Assembly (NCBI GenBank): GCA_016794345.1 | Contig: JAEUKE010000281.1 | Span: 1-49,228, forward strand | Length of the DNA stretch: 49,228 bases | Direction of reading: 5' to 3' | From: Myxococcales bacterium | Lineage (GTDB): Bacteria; Myxococcota_A; Polyangia; Polyangiales; Polyangiaceae | Shown here: positions 1-8,603 of the stretch, piece by piece | How positions within the stretch are numbered: the first letter of the stretch is position 1 | How the letters are laid out: each line of letters opens with the position of its first letter | Notes under the pieces: generated by a model | What the model saw: only the letters and a program-made list of their open reading frames with translations | Database searches by the model: none | Told to the model about the DNA's origin: nothing | Made by a program: the position numbers and the translations under genes

Positions 1-1155
1 TACGAGGGCGCGCTGGGCGTGGACGGCGACAACATCGGCGAGGGCATCGTCTTCACCGGCCCTGGCAACGTCGTCGCCTTCAACCGCGTGACCGGCTTCC
101 GGGACTGCATCTCGCTGCTCGAGGACGACGAGGCCCTCGACCAGGTTTCGATCGACATCTTCGGCAACGACCTGGACATCTGCGCGGACGACGCAGTCGA
201 AGCCGATTTCTCGATGGGCAACGTGCGCGTCTACCAGAACCGCATCAACCGCTCGTTCATGGGGCTGAGCTCGCAACCAAGCCTGGGCGGCCCGACGTTT
301 TTCGTCCGCAACGCGCTCTACAACGTCGTCTACCAGACCTTCAAGCTGCAGCGCGGCTCGATCGGAGACATCGGGCTGCACAACACATCCATCAAGAGCG
401 GCGACGCGTTCTCGGTCTTCACGGGTGACGTGTTCGGCCGCTCGTGGTTCCGCAACAACATCTTCATCGGCGGCCCCGGTGGCTCGTACGGGGGCTACTC
501 GAGCGGCAACGGAAATGTCATGAGCCTCGACGCGGCGGCCCCGTCTTGCTCGTTCGACTATGACGGCTTCGGCTCGATCGGCACGGGCACGTTCCGCGGG
601 GACGTCGGGGGCGTCTCGTTCGAGAGCCTCGCCGAGATGCAGGCTTCGACGACGGAGGCGCACGCCGTGGAGCTCGGGCTCGACGCCTTCGCCACGGCGG
701 TGACCTTCCCGGCCGATCCTTTTGCGAGCCCTGCCCTCCCGTCGTTTGCTCTCGCCGGCGCAGGCGCCGCGGTCGATCGCGGGACACCCCTGCCGAACGT
801 GAACGATGGGTTCACGGGGACGAGCCCCGATCTGGGCGCGTGGGAGGTCGGGCTCCCCGAGCCCGTCTATGGGCCGGGCGGGCAGCTTGGCTCGACCGGG
901 TCGGGGTCCGGGTCGGGCTCCGGCTCGGGCTCCGGAACCGGGTCCGGCGGCGACGGCACGGGCGCGGGGAGCTCGAGCGGCGCCGGCACCGGCAACGGCG
1001 ATGGCGGAGCGGACGGCTCGGGCGACGACGCCGAAGACGGCGGCTCGGGCTCCGGCTGCGACTGCAGCACGACCGCGCCCAGCACACCGTGGGGCGCCGC
1101 GGCGCTCCTCCTCGCCGCGATCGCGCTCGTGCGACGTCAGCCGCGTTCGCGGTAG
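1..1155 (+). CDS. Beta-helix surface protein with MYXO-CTERM-like anchor (5' end missing)
   Basis: The frame is open from the first base, so the true start lies upstream; the first in-window start-like codon is the GTG at 19. The first 180 or so residues show short repeated strands of the kind seen in right-handed parallel beta-helix proteins (asparagine-rich turns such as NRVTGF, FGNDLDI, YQNRINR, RNNIFIG). A Gly/Ser-rich linker follows (bases about 889-1060). The protein ends with a Cys-x-Cys pair, a hydrophobic helix (WGAAALLLAAIALV) and Arg residues, the tripartite layout of MYXO-CTERM sorting tails that are known to be processed in myxobacteria for surface display. Likely an outer-surface protein; no enzymatic residues are identifiable. 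The 3' end overlaps the convergent sigma54 activator by 19 bp. Confidence 0.75.
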   Translation, partial: YEGALGVDGDNIGEGIVFTGPGNVVAFNRVTGFRDCISLLEDDEALDQVSIDIFGNDLDICADDAVEADFSMGNVRVYQNRINRSFMGLSSQPSLGGPTFFVRNALYNVVYQTFKLQRGSIGDIGLHNTSIKSGDAFSVFTGDVFGRSWFRNNIFIGGPGGSYGGYSSGNGNVMSLDAAAPSCSFDYDGFGSIGTGTFRGDVGGVSFESLAEMQASTTEAHAVELGLDAFATAVTFPADPFASPALPSFALAGAGAAVDRGTPLPNVNDGFTGTSPDLGAWEVGLPEPVYGPGGQLGSTGSGSGSGSGSGSGTGSGGDGTGAGSSSGAGTGNGDGGADGSGDDAEDGGSGSGCDCSTTAPSTPWGAAALLLAAIALVRRQPRSR

Positions 1156-2504
1156 GCGTTCGGATCGAGATCGTGTTGCTTGAGCCAGCGATAGACGAGC
1201 GCGGCGTCGCGCTCGAGAGCACGCGCGACGGCCGAGACGTTGCCTCGCTCACGCACGAGGAGCTCCTCGAGCTCGGCTCGCTTCGGGGCGGGCCGGCGTG
1301 ATGGCGGCGCGGCGTCGGCGGCGAGCGCTGGCTCGGCGGGCGCTCGCGGAGCCGGCGCAGGGAAGCAGTCCGCCTTCAGCTTGCCGCCCTCGGCGAGCGA
1401 GGCGGCGCGCCCGACGACGGCGATGAGCTCGCGCATGTTGAACGGCCAATCGTAGAGGGCGACCCGCTCCATCACCGTCGCGGTCGCTTCGAGCCGGGGT
1501 GCGCCCGATCGCTCGAGCGCGTGGCGCACGAGGAGGTAGAGGTCCTCCCGGCGCTCGCGCAGGGGCGGCACACGCACCGTGTAGCCGAAGAGGCGCGCAT
1601 AGAGATCGCCACGGAACGCGCCGCGTGTCGCCAGGGCCGCGAGATCGCGGTGCGTCGCGCTCACGACGCGGACGTCCACCCGGACGGGGCGGGTCTCGCC
1701 GACGGGCAGCACCTCCCGCGTCTCGAGGAACCGGAGGATCTTCGCCTGGCCATCCGGCGGCATGTCGCCGATCTCGTCGAGGAAGAGAGTGCCGCTATCG
1801 GCAGCACGGACGAGCCCGAGGTGATCGCGGCTCGCGCCGGTGAACGCGCCGCGCACGTGACCGAAGAGCTCGCTCTCGAACAACGTCGACGGGATGGCCG
1901 GGCAGTTCACCGCCACGAACGCGCCGGGCCGGCGTGACCCCTCGTGAATCGCGCGGGCCACGATCTCCTTGCCGACGCCGGTCTCGCCCTGAATGAGGAC
2001 CGCGTGGCCGGAGGCGATCGCGCCGGCCACGTCTTGCGAGAGCCGGTCCATCGAGAGGCCCCCGACGAGCCCTTCGACTCGGGACGAGCCGCGAGCACGC
2101 GCCGGGTCGGCGCGGTCGAGCTCGAGGTGACGGCGCCCGTCGTGGGCGACGAACACGAAGACGGCGTCGCCGATGCGAACCACGTCGCCATGAGCGAGCG
2201 CGTGGTGCTGGATCGCGACCCCGCCGACGCGTGTTCCGTTGCGGCTCCCGAGATCTTTGATGAAACATCCTCGGGGCCCGACCTCGATGGCGGCGTGCGA
2301 GCGGGAGACGGCGGGAGCGACGACGCGGAAGCCGCGCCCGACCGGCTCACGGCCGATCACGGTCGTGCCAGGCTCGAGCGCGACACCGCGCGGCAGCGCG
2401 GCGAGGTTCTCCGCCCAGAGCAAGACGAGCGCCGCGTCGTGGCCGAGCCCCGCGGCGCCGCCGTCGTCGAGCGACATCGATCCTGTCTGATCCGCGTGCG
2501 ACAT
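1137..2504 (-). CDS. FHA-domain sigma-54-dependent transcriptional activator
   Basis: 455 aa. An FHA phosphothreonine-binding domain spans about residues 40-120, with the key Arg52, SRSH (67-70) and GSRNGT (86-91). An AAA+ sigma54-interaction domain follows, with Walker A GETGVGKE (173-180), an intact GAFTGA loop (219-224) and Walker B LFLDEIGD (240-247). A Fis-type helix-turn-helix sits at the C-terminus (about 410-450). It should therefore remodel RNA polymerase-sigma54 in response to a phosphorylated partner rather than through a receiver domain. The ATG at 2504 is preceded by GGAG at a 7-nt spacing. It is divergent from a Ser/Thr kinase and convergent with the beta-helix gene. No sigma54-type promoter was found nearby, so its target genes are unknown. 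Confidence 0.93.
   Translation of the reverse strand: MSHADQTGSMSLDDGGAAGLGHDAALVLLWAENLAALPRGVALEPGTTVIGREPVGRGFRVVAPAVSRSHAAIEVGPRGCFIKDLGSRNGTRVGGVAIQHHALAHGDVVRIGDAVFVFVAHDGRRHLELDRADPARARGSSRVEGLVGGLSMDRLSQDVAGAIASGHAVLIQGETGVGKEIVARAIHEGSRRPGAFVAVNCPAIPSTLFESELFGHVRGAFTGASRDHLGLVRAADSGTLFLDEIGDMPPDGQAKILRFLETREVLPVGETRPVRVDVRVVSATHRDLAALATRGAFRGDLYARLFGYTVRVPPLRERREDLYLLVRHALERSGAPRLEATATVMERVALYDWPFNMRELIAVVGRAASLAEGGKLKADCFPAPAPRAPAEPALAADAAPPSRRPAPKRAELEELLVRERGNVSAVARALERDAALVYRWLKQHDLDPNAYRERG
1141..1152. terminator. Short palindrome between convergent stop codons
   Basis: CCGCG-TT-CGCGG lies exactly between the two converging stop codons (TAG at 1153-1155 on plus, TGA at 1137-1139 on minus). 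It has no T tract. It is one of five such palindromes at convergent junctions in this window and a possible bidirectional transcription end signal. Confidence 0.3.
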
Positions 2505-2535
2505 GGTCCGGCTCCGCGACGAGCCGACTGCCGAC

Positions 2536-2541
2536 TATACT
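2536..2541 (+). promoter_or_regulatory. Possible -10 element for the Ser/Thr kinase
   Basis: TATACT stands out in the GC-rich divergent gap and lies 18 nt before the ATG at 2560. No convincing -35 hexamer is visible at 16-18 nt upstream, so this is weak. If real, it favours the ATG at 2560 over the ATG at 2503 as the kinase start. Confidence 0.3.
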
Positions 2542-2559
2542 CGGGAACAGAGCGTCTGC

Positions 2560-3981
2560 ATGGCGGAGAGGATCGGCAGGTACGTCGTGTTCGGGCCGAT
2601 CGCCTCCGGCGGAATGGCCACGGTTCACCTCGCGCGCCTGTATGGTCCGCTCGGCTTCAAGAAGACGCTCGCCGCCAAGCGGCTCCGTCGTGAGCACGCG
2701 GAGAGCGAGCTCGCGCTGACGCTCATCGACGAGGCGCGCCTGCAGGCGCGCGTCCAGCACGTGAACGTCGTCCCCATCGTGGACGTCGTGAACGAGGGCG
2801 GCGAGCTCGTCGTGCTCATGGAGCACGTGCTCGGGGAGTCCCTCGCGAAGCTGATGGCAAAGATGCGGGAAGCGCGCCGGTCGATGGACGTCCCGGTCGC
2901 GACGGCGGTGATCGTCGGCGCGCTGCGCGGGCTCGGCGCCGCGCACGAGGCGCGCGGCGAGGACGGCAGGCTGCTCGGGATCGTCCACCGCGATGTCTCG
3001 CCGCACAACCTGCTCGTCGGCGTGGACGGCGTCACCCGCGTCGCCGACTTCGGGATCGCCAAGGCCTGGGGGCGCCTGCAGACCACGCGGGACGGAGAGG
3101 TGAAAGGCAAGCTCGCGTACATGTCGCCCGAGCAGATGCGAGGCGAGGAGGTCGACGTGCGGACCGACGTCTTCGCGACGGCGATCGTCCTCTGGGAGCT
3201 CTTGACCGGCGCGCGCCTCTTCGGGGGCGACGACGAGAAGTCCACGATCGGCAAGCTCCTCATGGGAGAGATCGCGCCGCCCAGCCGGCACAACGCGGCC
3301 GTACCGCCCGCGCTCGACGAGGTCGTGCTCAAAGGGCTCGCGCGCGACGCGTCCGAGCGGTACGCGGACGCGCGCGCGTTTCTCTCCGCGCTCTCCAGGG
3401 TCGCGCCGGTCGCGACGGCCGCGGAGGTCGGAGCGTGGGTCGAGTCGCTCTGCGCCGAGGAGATCGCCGCGCGGCGACTCGCGATCGCGGACGCGGAGCG
3501 CGAGCGCGACGACGCGGCGACGAGCGTCGCGGCCGGCGCCGAGGCGACGGGCACGTCGTCGCTCTCGGCCGACGACACCGTGGGGACGAGGCCGACCTTC
3601 GTGGTCGCCGGCGCGCCGGCCCCGCCCCCCCGAGCACGGCATGCCGCGTTGATCGTGGCCGCGCTGGCGGGCGCCGTCGTCGCCGCGGGTCTGGTGATCA
3701 GGACGGTATCGTCAGACAAACGCGAGGACGTGGCGTCCGACGCGAGCCCGGGCGCGCCGGCCGAGACGGCCGCGCCGACGGACGCGCCGGACGTTCGCGC
3801 CGAGCCCGCGACATCGACCTCACCCGAAGCCAGCGCCTCCGCCGCGCCGCCAGCTCAGACGACGAGCGCCGCGCCGGCTCCGCCGCGCCGCAACGGGCCG
3901 CCGGCGCCCGACTGCCGGACGCCCTACACCTACGACGCCCAGGGTCGCAAACGCTACCGGCGCGAGTGCCTGGTCAAGTAG
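2560..3981 (+). CDS. Membrane-anchored Hanks-type Ser/Thr protein kinase
   Basis: 473 aa from the ATG at 2560; an in-frame ATG at 2503 would add 19 residues that precede the usual kinase start and overlap the divergent gene's start. The kinase domain covers about 6-280: glycine loop ASGGMATV (15-22), Lys40, catalytic HRDVSPHN (143-150), DFG (163-165) and MSPEQ in place of APE. HRDVSPHN is a common myxobacterial variant of HRDIKPxN. After an acidic Ala-rich linker there is one transmembrane helix (about 361-380), then a Pro/Ala/Thr-rich extracytoplasmic region ending in a small Cys-containing module (PDCRTPYTYD...RRECLVK). The next gene starts 11 bp downstream, so the two are probably cotranscribed. 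The kinase is a natural candidate partner for the divergent FHA activator. Confidence 0.93.
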   Translation: MAERIGRYVVFGPIASGGMATVHLARLYGPLGFKKTLAAKRLRREHAESELALTLIDEARLQARVQHVNVVPIVDVVNEGGELVVLMEHVLGESLAKLMAKMREARRSMDVPVATAVIVGALRGLGAAHEARGEDGRLLGIVHRDVSPHNLLVGVDGVTRVADFGIAKAWGRLQTTRDGEVKGKLAYMSPEQMRGEEVDVRTDVFATAIVLWELLTGARLFGGDDEKSTIGKLLMGEIAPPSRHNAAVPPALDEVVLKGLARDASERYADARAFLSALSRVAPVATAAEVGAWVESLCAEEIAARRLAIADAERERDDAATSVAAGAEATGTSSLSADDTVGTRPTFVVAGAPAPPPRARHAALIVAALAGAVVAAGLVIRTVSSDKREDVASDASPGAPAETAAPTDAPDVRAEPATSTSPEASASAAPPAQTTSAAPAPPRRNGPPAPDCRTPYTYDAQGRKRYRRECLVK

Positions 3982-3992
3982 GCTCGCGTCGG

Positions 3993-4784
3993 ATGAACGC
4001 GCGGCGCCTGCTCCGGCTCGGCCTCATCGCGCTCGCCTTCCCCATTGCGGCGAGCGCGAGCGCCGAGGAGCCGCGCCCATCGGCAGAGGCGTGCGCCTCG
4101 ACGGCCGAGCGCGGGATGGACGCCCGCGCCGAGGGCCGGCTGTCCGACGCCCTCGAGGCGTTCCGCGCCTGCGCGGTCGACGTCTGCCCCGACATCGTCA
4201 AGGCCGACTGCCGTGTGGCGCTCGCCGAGCTCTCGACGAAGGCGCCGCGGATATCGGTCCGCGTCCGCGTGGGCTCGGAGGCGGACGTGGCCGACGCGGA
4301 GGTCGAGATCGACGGCGAGCGGATCCCGCCTGCGGCGCGCGCGACCGGCCTCGTGCTCAACGCGGGGCAGCACACGCTGACGGCGCGGCGAGGTGGACGC
4401 GCGGCCACGCGGACGTTCGTCGTGACCAATGGAGATCAATCGCGCACGGTCGAGATCGAGATCCCGTCGAATGGTCCGGAGCGAGCGCCCGAGCCCGAGG
4501 CTGAGGTGAACCTCCTCCCGGCCGCCGTCGTCGGCGGCGCGGCGCTCGCCTCGCTGGGCGTCGCGGCGGTCCTCGGCGTGTGGTCTTACCTCGACTTCCG
4601 CGACTACGAAGACACGTGCAGCCCGCGATGTGACGAGGACGACGTCGCCGCCTCGCAGGCGCGCGCCGTCGGGGCGGACGTCGCCTTGGGCATCGGCCTC
4701 AACCTGGCGGTCGCCGCCACCGTGCTCTTCTTCGCCGGTCCGAAGGTCGGGCCCGCGCCGCGCGGGATCGCGCTTCGGTTCTGA
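3993..4784 (+). CDS. Exported PEGA-like protein with two C-terminal membrane helices
   Basis: 263 aa. It has a signal peptide (NARRLLRLGLIALAFPIAASASA, cut about residue 24) and a Cys-containing N-terminal helical segment. Next comes a beta-rich stretch (about 84-155, with VEIDGERIPPAARATGLVLNAG) that looks like a PEGA domain, a small beta-sandwich that often follows kinases in myxobacteria. Two hydrophobic helices (about 176-198 and 228-247) flank a short acidic loop with two cysteines. The start at 3993 lies 11 bp after the kinase stop, so it is probably in one transcript and may act in the same envelope signalling unit. PEGA is assigned from pattern only. Confidence 0.75.
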   Translation: MNARRLLRLGLIALAFPIAASASAEEPRPSAEACASTAERGMDARAEGRLSDALEAFRACAVDVCPDIVKADCRVALAELSTKAPRISVRVRVGSEADVADAEVEIDGERIPPAARATGLVLNAGQHTLTARRGGRAATRTFVVTNGDQSRTVEIEIPSNGPERAPEPEAEVNLLPAAVVGGAALASLGVAAVLGVWSYLDFRDYEDTCSPRCDEDDVAASQARAVGADVALGIGLNLAVAATVLFFAGPKVGPAPRGIALRF

Positions 4785-4843
4785 CGGTCGGCGTCTGGCT
4801 GCGCGGGTGACGCGCCGCGACGGTGGTGCTATTTCGCCCCGCG

Positions 4844-6658
4844 ATGCTGCTCGAGCACTATCGGTCGAACCTGCGGGACATCCTCTTCAACCTGTTCGAA
4901 GTCTTCGAGGTGCAGCGCACCTCGCTCGGCAAGGCGCCTTTCGTCAGCCTCGACGAGGCGACGGCGCGCGAGTCGCTGAAGGCCGCGGAGAAGCTCTGCT
5001 TGAACGAGCTCCAGAAGAGCTACGTCGAGAGCGACCGCGTCCCGATCGAGTTCGACGGCAAGGGCAACGTGAAGCTCCCGGAGGGGCTCACCCGCGGCTA
5101 CAAGGCCTTCTACGAGGCCGGCGCCAATCTCCTCAACCTGCCGGAGCACATGGGCGGCATGGGCGCGCCCCCGAGCATCGGCTGGGCCGCGTTCGAGCTC
5201 ATCAGCGGGGCGAACGCGCCGCTCACCTTCTACCTCTTCGGCAACTTCACGGCGCGCACGATCGATCGACACGGCACCGAGGCGCAGAAGAAGCGCTACA
5301 TCGAGAACATCCTGAGCCGACAGTGGAGCGGCTCGATGGTGCTGACCGAGCCCGACGCCGGCAGCGACGTCGGCGCCGGCCGCACGAAGGCGCGGCACGT
5401 CGAAGGCGACGTCTGGGAGATCGAGGGGACGAAGCGCTTCATCACGAACGGCGACTTCGACGCGCCCGAGAACATCGTGCACCTCGTTCTCGCGCGCCCC
5501 GAGGGGGCCGGCGGCGGAACGAAGGGGCTGTCTCTCTTCATCGTGCCGAAGATCTGGGTGAACGAAGACGGCTCGCTCGGCGAGCGCAACGGCGCCTTCG
5601 TCTCGAAGGTCGAGAAGAAGATGGGCATCAAGGGCTCGGCCACCTGCGAGATGGTCTTCGGCGACGGCAAACCCTGCCGCGGCCTGCTCCTCGGCGACGT
5701 GCACGACGGCATCCGTCAGATGTTCCACGTCATCGAGCAGGCGCGCATGGGCGTCGGCGTGAAGAGCATGGCGACCCTGTCGACGGCGTACCTCAACGCG
5801 CTCGAATACGCGAAGGACCGCACGCAGGGCCCGGATCTGCTCCGCGCGACGGACAAGTCCTCCCCCCGCGTGAAGATCATCAAACACCCGGACGTCCGCC
5901 GCATGCTCATGAGCCAGAAGGCGCACGCCGAGGGCATGCGCGCCCTCGCGCTCTACACGGCGTGGGTGCAGGACCAGGTGGAGATCCTCGGCGGCCACGG
6001 CTCGAAGGAGGCGGACCACCTCGACAAGCTGAACGACATGCTCCTGCCGCTCGTGAAGGGCTGGAGCAGCGAGAAGGGCTACGAGCAGCTCGCGCTCAGC
6101 CTGCAGACGTACGGCGGCTCGGGCTACATCCAGGATTTCCCGATCGAGCAATACGTTCGCGATCAGAAGATCGACACGCTCTACGAGGGGACCACGCACA
6201 TCCAGGCGCTCGACCTCTTCTTCCGCAAGATCGCGAAGGACGGCGGGCAGACGTTGATGAAGCAGCTGGAGGAGATCGAGGCGCTCGCCAAGGGAGATCT
6301 CGGCGGTGCGGCGCTCGCGAACGAGCGGGCCGCGCTCGGCCGCGCGCTCGAGGACCTGCGCGGCATCTTCGCCGTGATGATGGGCAAGGTCGGCGAGTCG
6401 CTCTACCACGTGGGCTTCCAGGGCAACCGCATCCTCTTCGCGCTGGCGGAGGTCGTGGTCGGCTGGCTCCTCGTCCGCCAGGCGGTCGTGGCGCTCAGGA
6501 ACAAGGCCGAGAAGCCGGAGGACGCTGCGTTCTACGACGGCAAGGTCGCCTCGGCCCGGTACTGGTGCAAGAACGTGCTGCCGACCGTCTCGCTCACCAA
6601 GCGCTACTGCGAGGAGAGCAGCCTCGAGCTGATGGAGCTCGCGGATGAGTCGTTCTGA
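4844..6658 (+). CDS. Acyl-CoA dehydrogenase (long form with N- and C-terminal extension domains)
   Basis: 604 aa from the ATG at 4844; the upstream GTG at 4823 adds seven residues unlike the family start. FAD-dependent alpha,beta-dehydrogenation of acyl-CoA in beta-oxidation. Visible features: an N-terminal helical extension, the family motif LTEPDAGSDVGA (167-178), the FAD/substrate region RFITNGDFD, QTYGGSGYIQDFPIEQY (421-437), and YEGTTHIQALDL (447-458), where Glu448 is the expected catalytic base. A C-terminal helical domain of about 120 residues (SLYHVGFQGN onward) makes it longer than the classical roughly 380-aa enzymes and matches the FadE5/AcdA-like subgroup. It sits 59 bp after the PEGA-like gene and 17 bp before a lipoprotein gene, so cotranscription is possible. 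Its substrate chain length cannot be told. Confidence 0.95.
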   Translation: MLLEHYRSNLRDILFNLFEVFEVQRTSLGKAPFVSLDEATARESLKAAEKLCLNELQKSYVESDRVPIEFDGKGNVKLPEGLTRGYKAFYEAGANLLNLPEHMGGMGAPPSIGWAAFELISGANAPLTFYLFGNFTARTIDRHGTEAQKKRYIENILSRQWSGSMVLTEPDAGSDVGAGRTKARHVEGDVWEIEGTKRFITNGDFDAPENIVHLVLARPEGAGGGTKGLSLFIVPKIWVNEDGSLGERNGAFVSKVEKKMGIKGSATCEMVFGDGKPCRGLLLGDVHDGIRQMFHVIEQARMGVGVKSMATLSTAYLNALEYAKDRTQGPDLLRATDKSSPRVKIIKHPDVRRMLMSQKAHAEGMRALALYTAWVQDQVEILGGHGSKEADHLDKLNDMLLPLVKGWSSEKGYEQLALSLQTYGGSGYIQDFPIEQYVRDQKIDTLYEGTTHIQALDLFFRKIAKDGGQTLMKQLEEIEALAKGDLGGAALANERAALGRALEDLRGIFAVMMGKVGESLYHVGFQGNRILFALAEVVVGWLLVRQAVVALRNKAEKPEDAAFYDGKVASARYWCKNVLPTVSLTKRYCEESSLELMELADESF

Positions 6659-6675
6659 AGGTCGGGAGGAAGGCC

Positions 6676-7209
6676 ATGAGGCTTCGACGTTCGGCTGAGT
6701 TCTCCCCGCCGCTTCCTCCCCCCCGGCCCCCCTCCACCGGCGTGGAGGGAGGAGCGCTCGTCGCCGCGGCGCTGCTCCTCGCGGGGTGCGGCGTCGCGTC
6801 GCTGCGGGAGCGCGCCGCTGCGGATTTCGCCTGCGCGGAGGAGTCGATCGAAACCGAGCACCTGAGCGGCGTCGTCGACAAGGCGCTGGGCTGCGGCAAG
6901 GCCGACGTCTACGGCTGGCACTGGGAGCAGAACCGCTGGTTCTCCGTCCTCGAGCGCGCGAGCTTCGAGCTGTCCTGCCCCCGGAAGGACCTGTCGGTCA
7001 CCGTGCTCGGGCCGCGCCAGGTCGGTGTGAGCGGCTGCGACGCGAAGCGCGTCTACGTCTTCACCGACGCCGGCTGGCTGCTGGACAGCGGCGCAGACGA
7101 GGAGAAGAAGCCCGCCCCGGAGCAGAAGCCCAAGGCGGGGGACGACGTCGAGCCTGACGCACCGCCTGCCGCGCCTCCGGCGCCGCCGAGCGCTCAGCCG
7201 ACGTTCTGA
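6676..7209 (+). CDS. Putative lipoprotein, unknown function
   Basis: 177 aa from the ATG at 6676. It carries a hydrophobic segment ending in a lipobox (LLLAGC, Cys37), then a roughly 90-residue conserved-looking domain with four cysteines (CAEESIE, LGCGKADVYG, LSCPRK, VSGCDAKRVYV) and a Pro/Ala/Lys-rich tail. The first 22 residues are abnormal for a signal peptide: they are proline-rich (PPLPPPRPPSTGVEGG) and are encoded by a GC-rich inverted repeat. A GTG at 6742 would give a start just before the hydrophobic stretch but would lack the usual positive residues. I therefore suspect a repeat has been inserted into or next to the signal-peptide coding region. Function not recognised. Confidence 0.65.
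   Translation: MRLRRSAEFSPPLPPPRPPSTGVEGGALVAAALLLAGCGVASLRERAAADFACAEESIETEHLSGVVDKALGCGKADVYGWHWEQNRWFSVLERASFELSCPRKDLSVTVLGPRQVGVSGCDAKRVYVFTDAGWLLDSGADEEKKPAPEQKPKAGDDVEPDAPPAAPPAPPSAQPTF
6730..6749. repeat. GC-rich inverted repeat in the lipoprotein N-terminus
   Basis: Perfect arms CCCTCCAC (6730-6737) and GTGGAGGG (6742-6749) with loop CGGC, flanked by runs of C on the left (from about 6715) and GGAGG on the right. It resembles in style the nested C/G hairpin at 35440-35483. Translated, both give a PP...GG pattern. It may be an extragenic-palindrome type repeat that has entered a coding region. Confidence 0.5.
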
Positions 7210-7227
7210 TCCAGGCTCGCGCGTCCG

Positions 7228-7605
7228 CTATCCGCCGCCGCCGCTGCCCTCGGGCTGCGGGCAGGACGGGTCCACCGTGTCTTTGCCGATCGAGAACCCG
7301 CGGTCCTTCGCGCAGAAGGCGCCGAGGCAGATGCTGTAGGCGGTGACCTCGTCCGTGCAGCGCGACGGGTCACACACGTCCCCCTCGCCGCCGAGGCAAT
7401 CGAGCAGCCCCTCGTATTCGGGTATACATTCGATCCGGGACGCCTCGTCGTATTGGGCCTCGCAGACGTCGAGGCAGTCCCCCGTGCCGCCGGGGCAGTC
7501 ACCCGCGGCGTCGCATTGAGCGGTGCATTTCTCGACCGTCGCGTTGGAGGGCTCCGAGCACGCCAGCGCGACCATCGACACGAGGAAGATCCGAACAGCG
7601 CGCAT
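7228..7605 (-). CDS. Small cysteine-rich lipoprotein
   Basis: 125 aa. The signal peptide ends in a lipobox (VALAC, Cys16). The mature part holds about twelve further cysteines spaced in a repeating helical pattern (C-x3-C, C-x5-C, C-x3-C), then a Ser/Gly tail. The pattern suggests a small disulphide-bonded secreted domain; no family with a known function is recognised. The start ATG at 7605 lies 8 bp after the stop of the upstream lipoprotein, so it is the last gene of a four-gene minus-strand unit that begins with the acyltransferase. Convergent with the lipoprotein ending at 7209. Confidence 0.75.
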   Translation of the reverse strand: MRAVRIFLVSMVALACSEPSNATVEKCTAQCDAAGDCPGGTGDCLDVCEAQYDEASRIECIPEYEGLLDCLGGEGDVCDPSRCTDEVTAYSICLGAFCAKDRGFSIGKDTVDPSCPQPEGSGGGG

Positions 7606-7613
7606 GTCTCTCC

Positions 7614-8603
7614 TCAGGGTCCGAGCGCCCGCCTGAGCGCCGCGGTGAACTCTTTGGCTCGGCGCTCGAAGGGCTCGCGCTCCTCGGCGTCCGGAATCAG
7701 CTTCGCCTTCTCGGTCTCCCAGTCTCCGATGATGAGCGCGAGCCCCCACTCGTAGAACGGAGACGGCTCGCAATCGGGCAGGGCCGCGCAGGCGGCGCGG
7801 TCTTCCTGGCGCATCGACCGGAGACCTTCGCGGAAGGAGAACGTGCGGGGCTTGTATTCGCCGCCGACGTAGTCGAAGACGATGGGATAGCCGGGTACGC
7901 CCGCATAGACCATCGTGGGCTCCCCTTTCTCAGGATCGAAGGGAGGGTAGATGCGGGCATAGCTGATGACCTGCCAGGGCCCGGACTTCGAGAAGCGGAT
8001 GGGGAGCATGCCGTCCCCGCTATCGCCCTTCTCCCACATGAGGAGGCGCTTGGCCGGCGTCGTGAGCGAGACGATGTAATGGGTGTAGCAGCAGTGAGCC
8101 CCCATCGTCCGCTCGGTCAGGATGAGCTCGGGGATGCCGTCGCCCGTCAGGTCGCCGCAGACGTCCGCCACGAGCGACTGGCGGACCGAGATCCCCGCAT
8201 CGAGCTCGTAGGTCCGACCGTGCGCTTCGTAGATCTTCTTACCCGCCTTGTCGTAGGCGCGCACGAACGGCTCGTAGTTGTTCGGGCTCGCCGAAGGCGC
8301 GTTTTCGATCGAGAAGGCGCCGCAGGCGACACGCGACGCGTCCGGCGCGAGGTTCGGCTCGGGCACGGCGACGAAGCCCGTGGGCAGGAGCGGCGCCGAG
8401 GGGAGCTCCGCGACCGGGACGGGCGGCGGCGCGGCGGATGCGGAGGTCGGCGGAGCAATGGAAGGCGACGGCGCGACCGAGGCGGCGGGCGTCGCCGGAG
8501 CGCGCGGAGGCGGACGCGCCGCATCGCGCCCCGCCGGAGGGCTGCAAGCGAGGAGGCCGAGCGACAGGAGGCTCGCGAGCCGCACCACGCGTCCAGCGTT
8601 CAC
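7614..8603 (-). CDS. Lipoprotein with FG-GAP/EF-hand-like calcium motif
   Basis: 329 aa starting at a GTG (8601-8603) that overlaps the TGA of the preceding gene as GTGA, which implies translational coupling. The lipobox is LLAC (Cys20), followed by a long Pro/Ala/Ser linker to about residue 75. The globular part contains DVCGDLTGDGIPELIL (148-163). This is the D-x-T-G-D-G-x-x-E-L loop of VCBS/FG-GAP and EF-hand-like calcium-binding repeats, common in proteins that report on or bind extracellular ligands. A Cys-Cys pair (171-172) follows. Probably an outer-membrane-facing lipoprotein; its role is unknown. Confidence 0.8.
   Translation of the reverse strand: MNAGRVVRLASLLSLGLLACSPPAGRDAARPPPRAPATPAASVAPSPSIAPPTSASAAPPPVPVAELPSAPLLPTGFVAVPEPNLAPDASRVACGAFSIENAPSASPNNYEPFVRAYDKAGKKIYEAHGRTYELDAGISVRQSLVADVCGDLTGDGIPELILTERTMGAHCCYTHYIVSLTTPAKRLLMWEKGDSGDGMLPIRFSKSGPWQVISYARIYPPFDPEKGEPTMVYAGVPGYPIVFDYVGGEYKPRTFSFREGLRSMRQEDRAACAALPDCEPSPFYEWGLALIIGDWETEKAKLIPDAEEREPFERRAKEFTAALRRALGP

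Noticed and set aside
4829..6409. 526-aa open frame opposite the acyl-CoA dehydrogenase
   Set aside because: Antisense of a gene with intact family motifs; itself low-complexity and motif-free.
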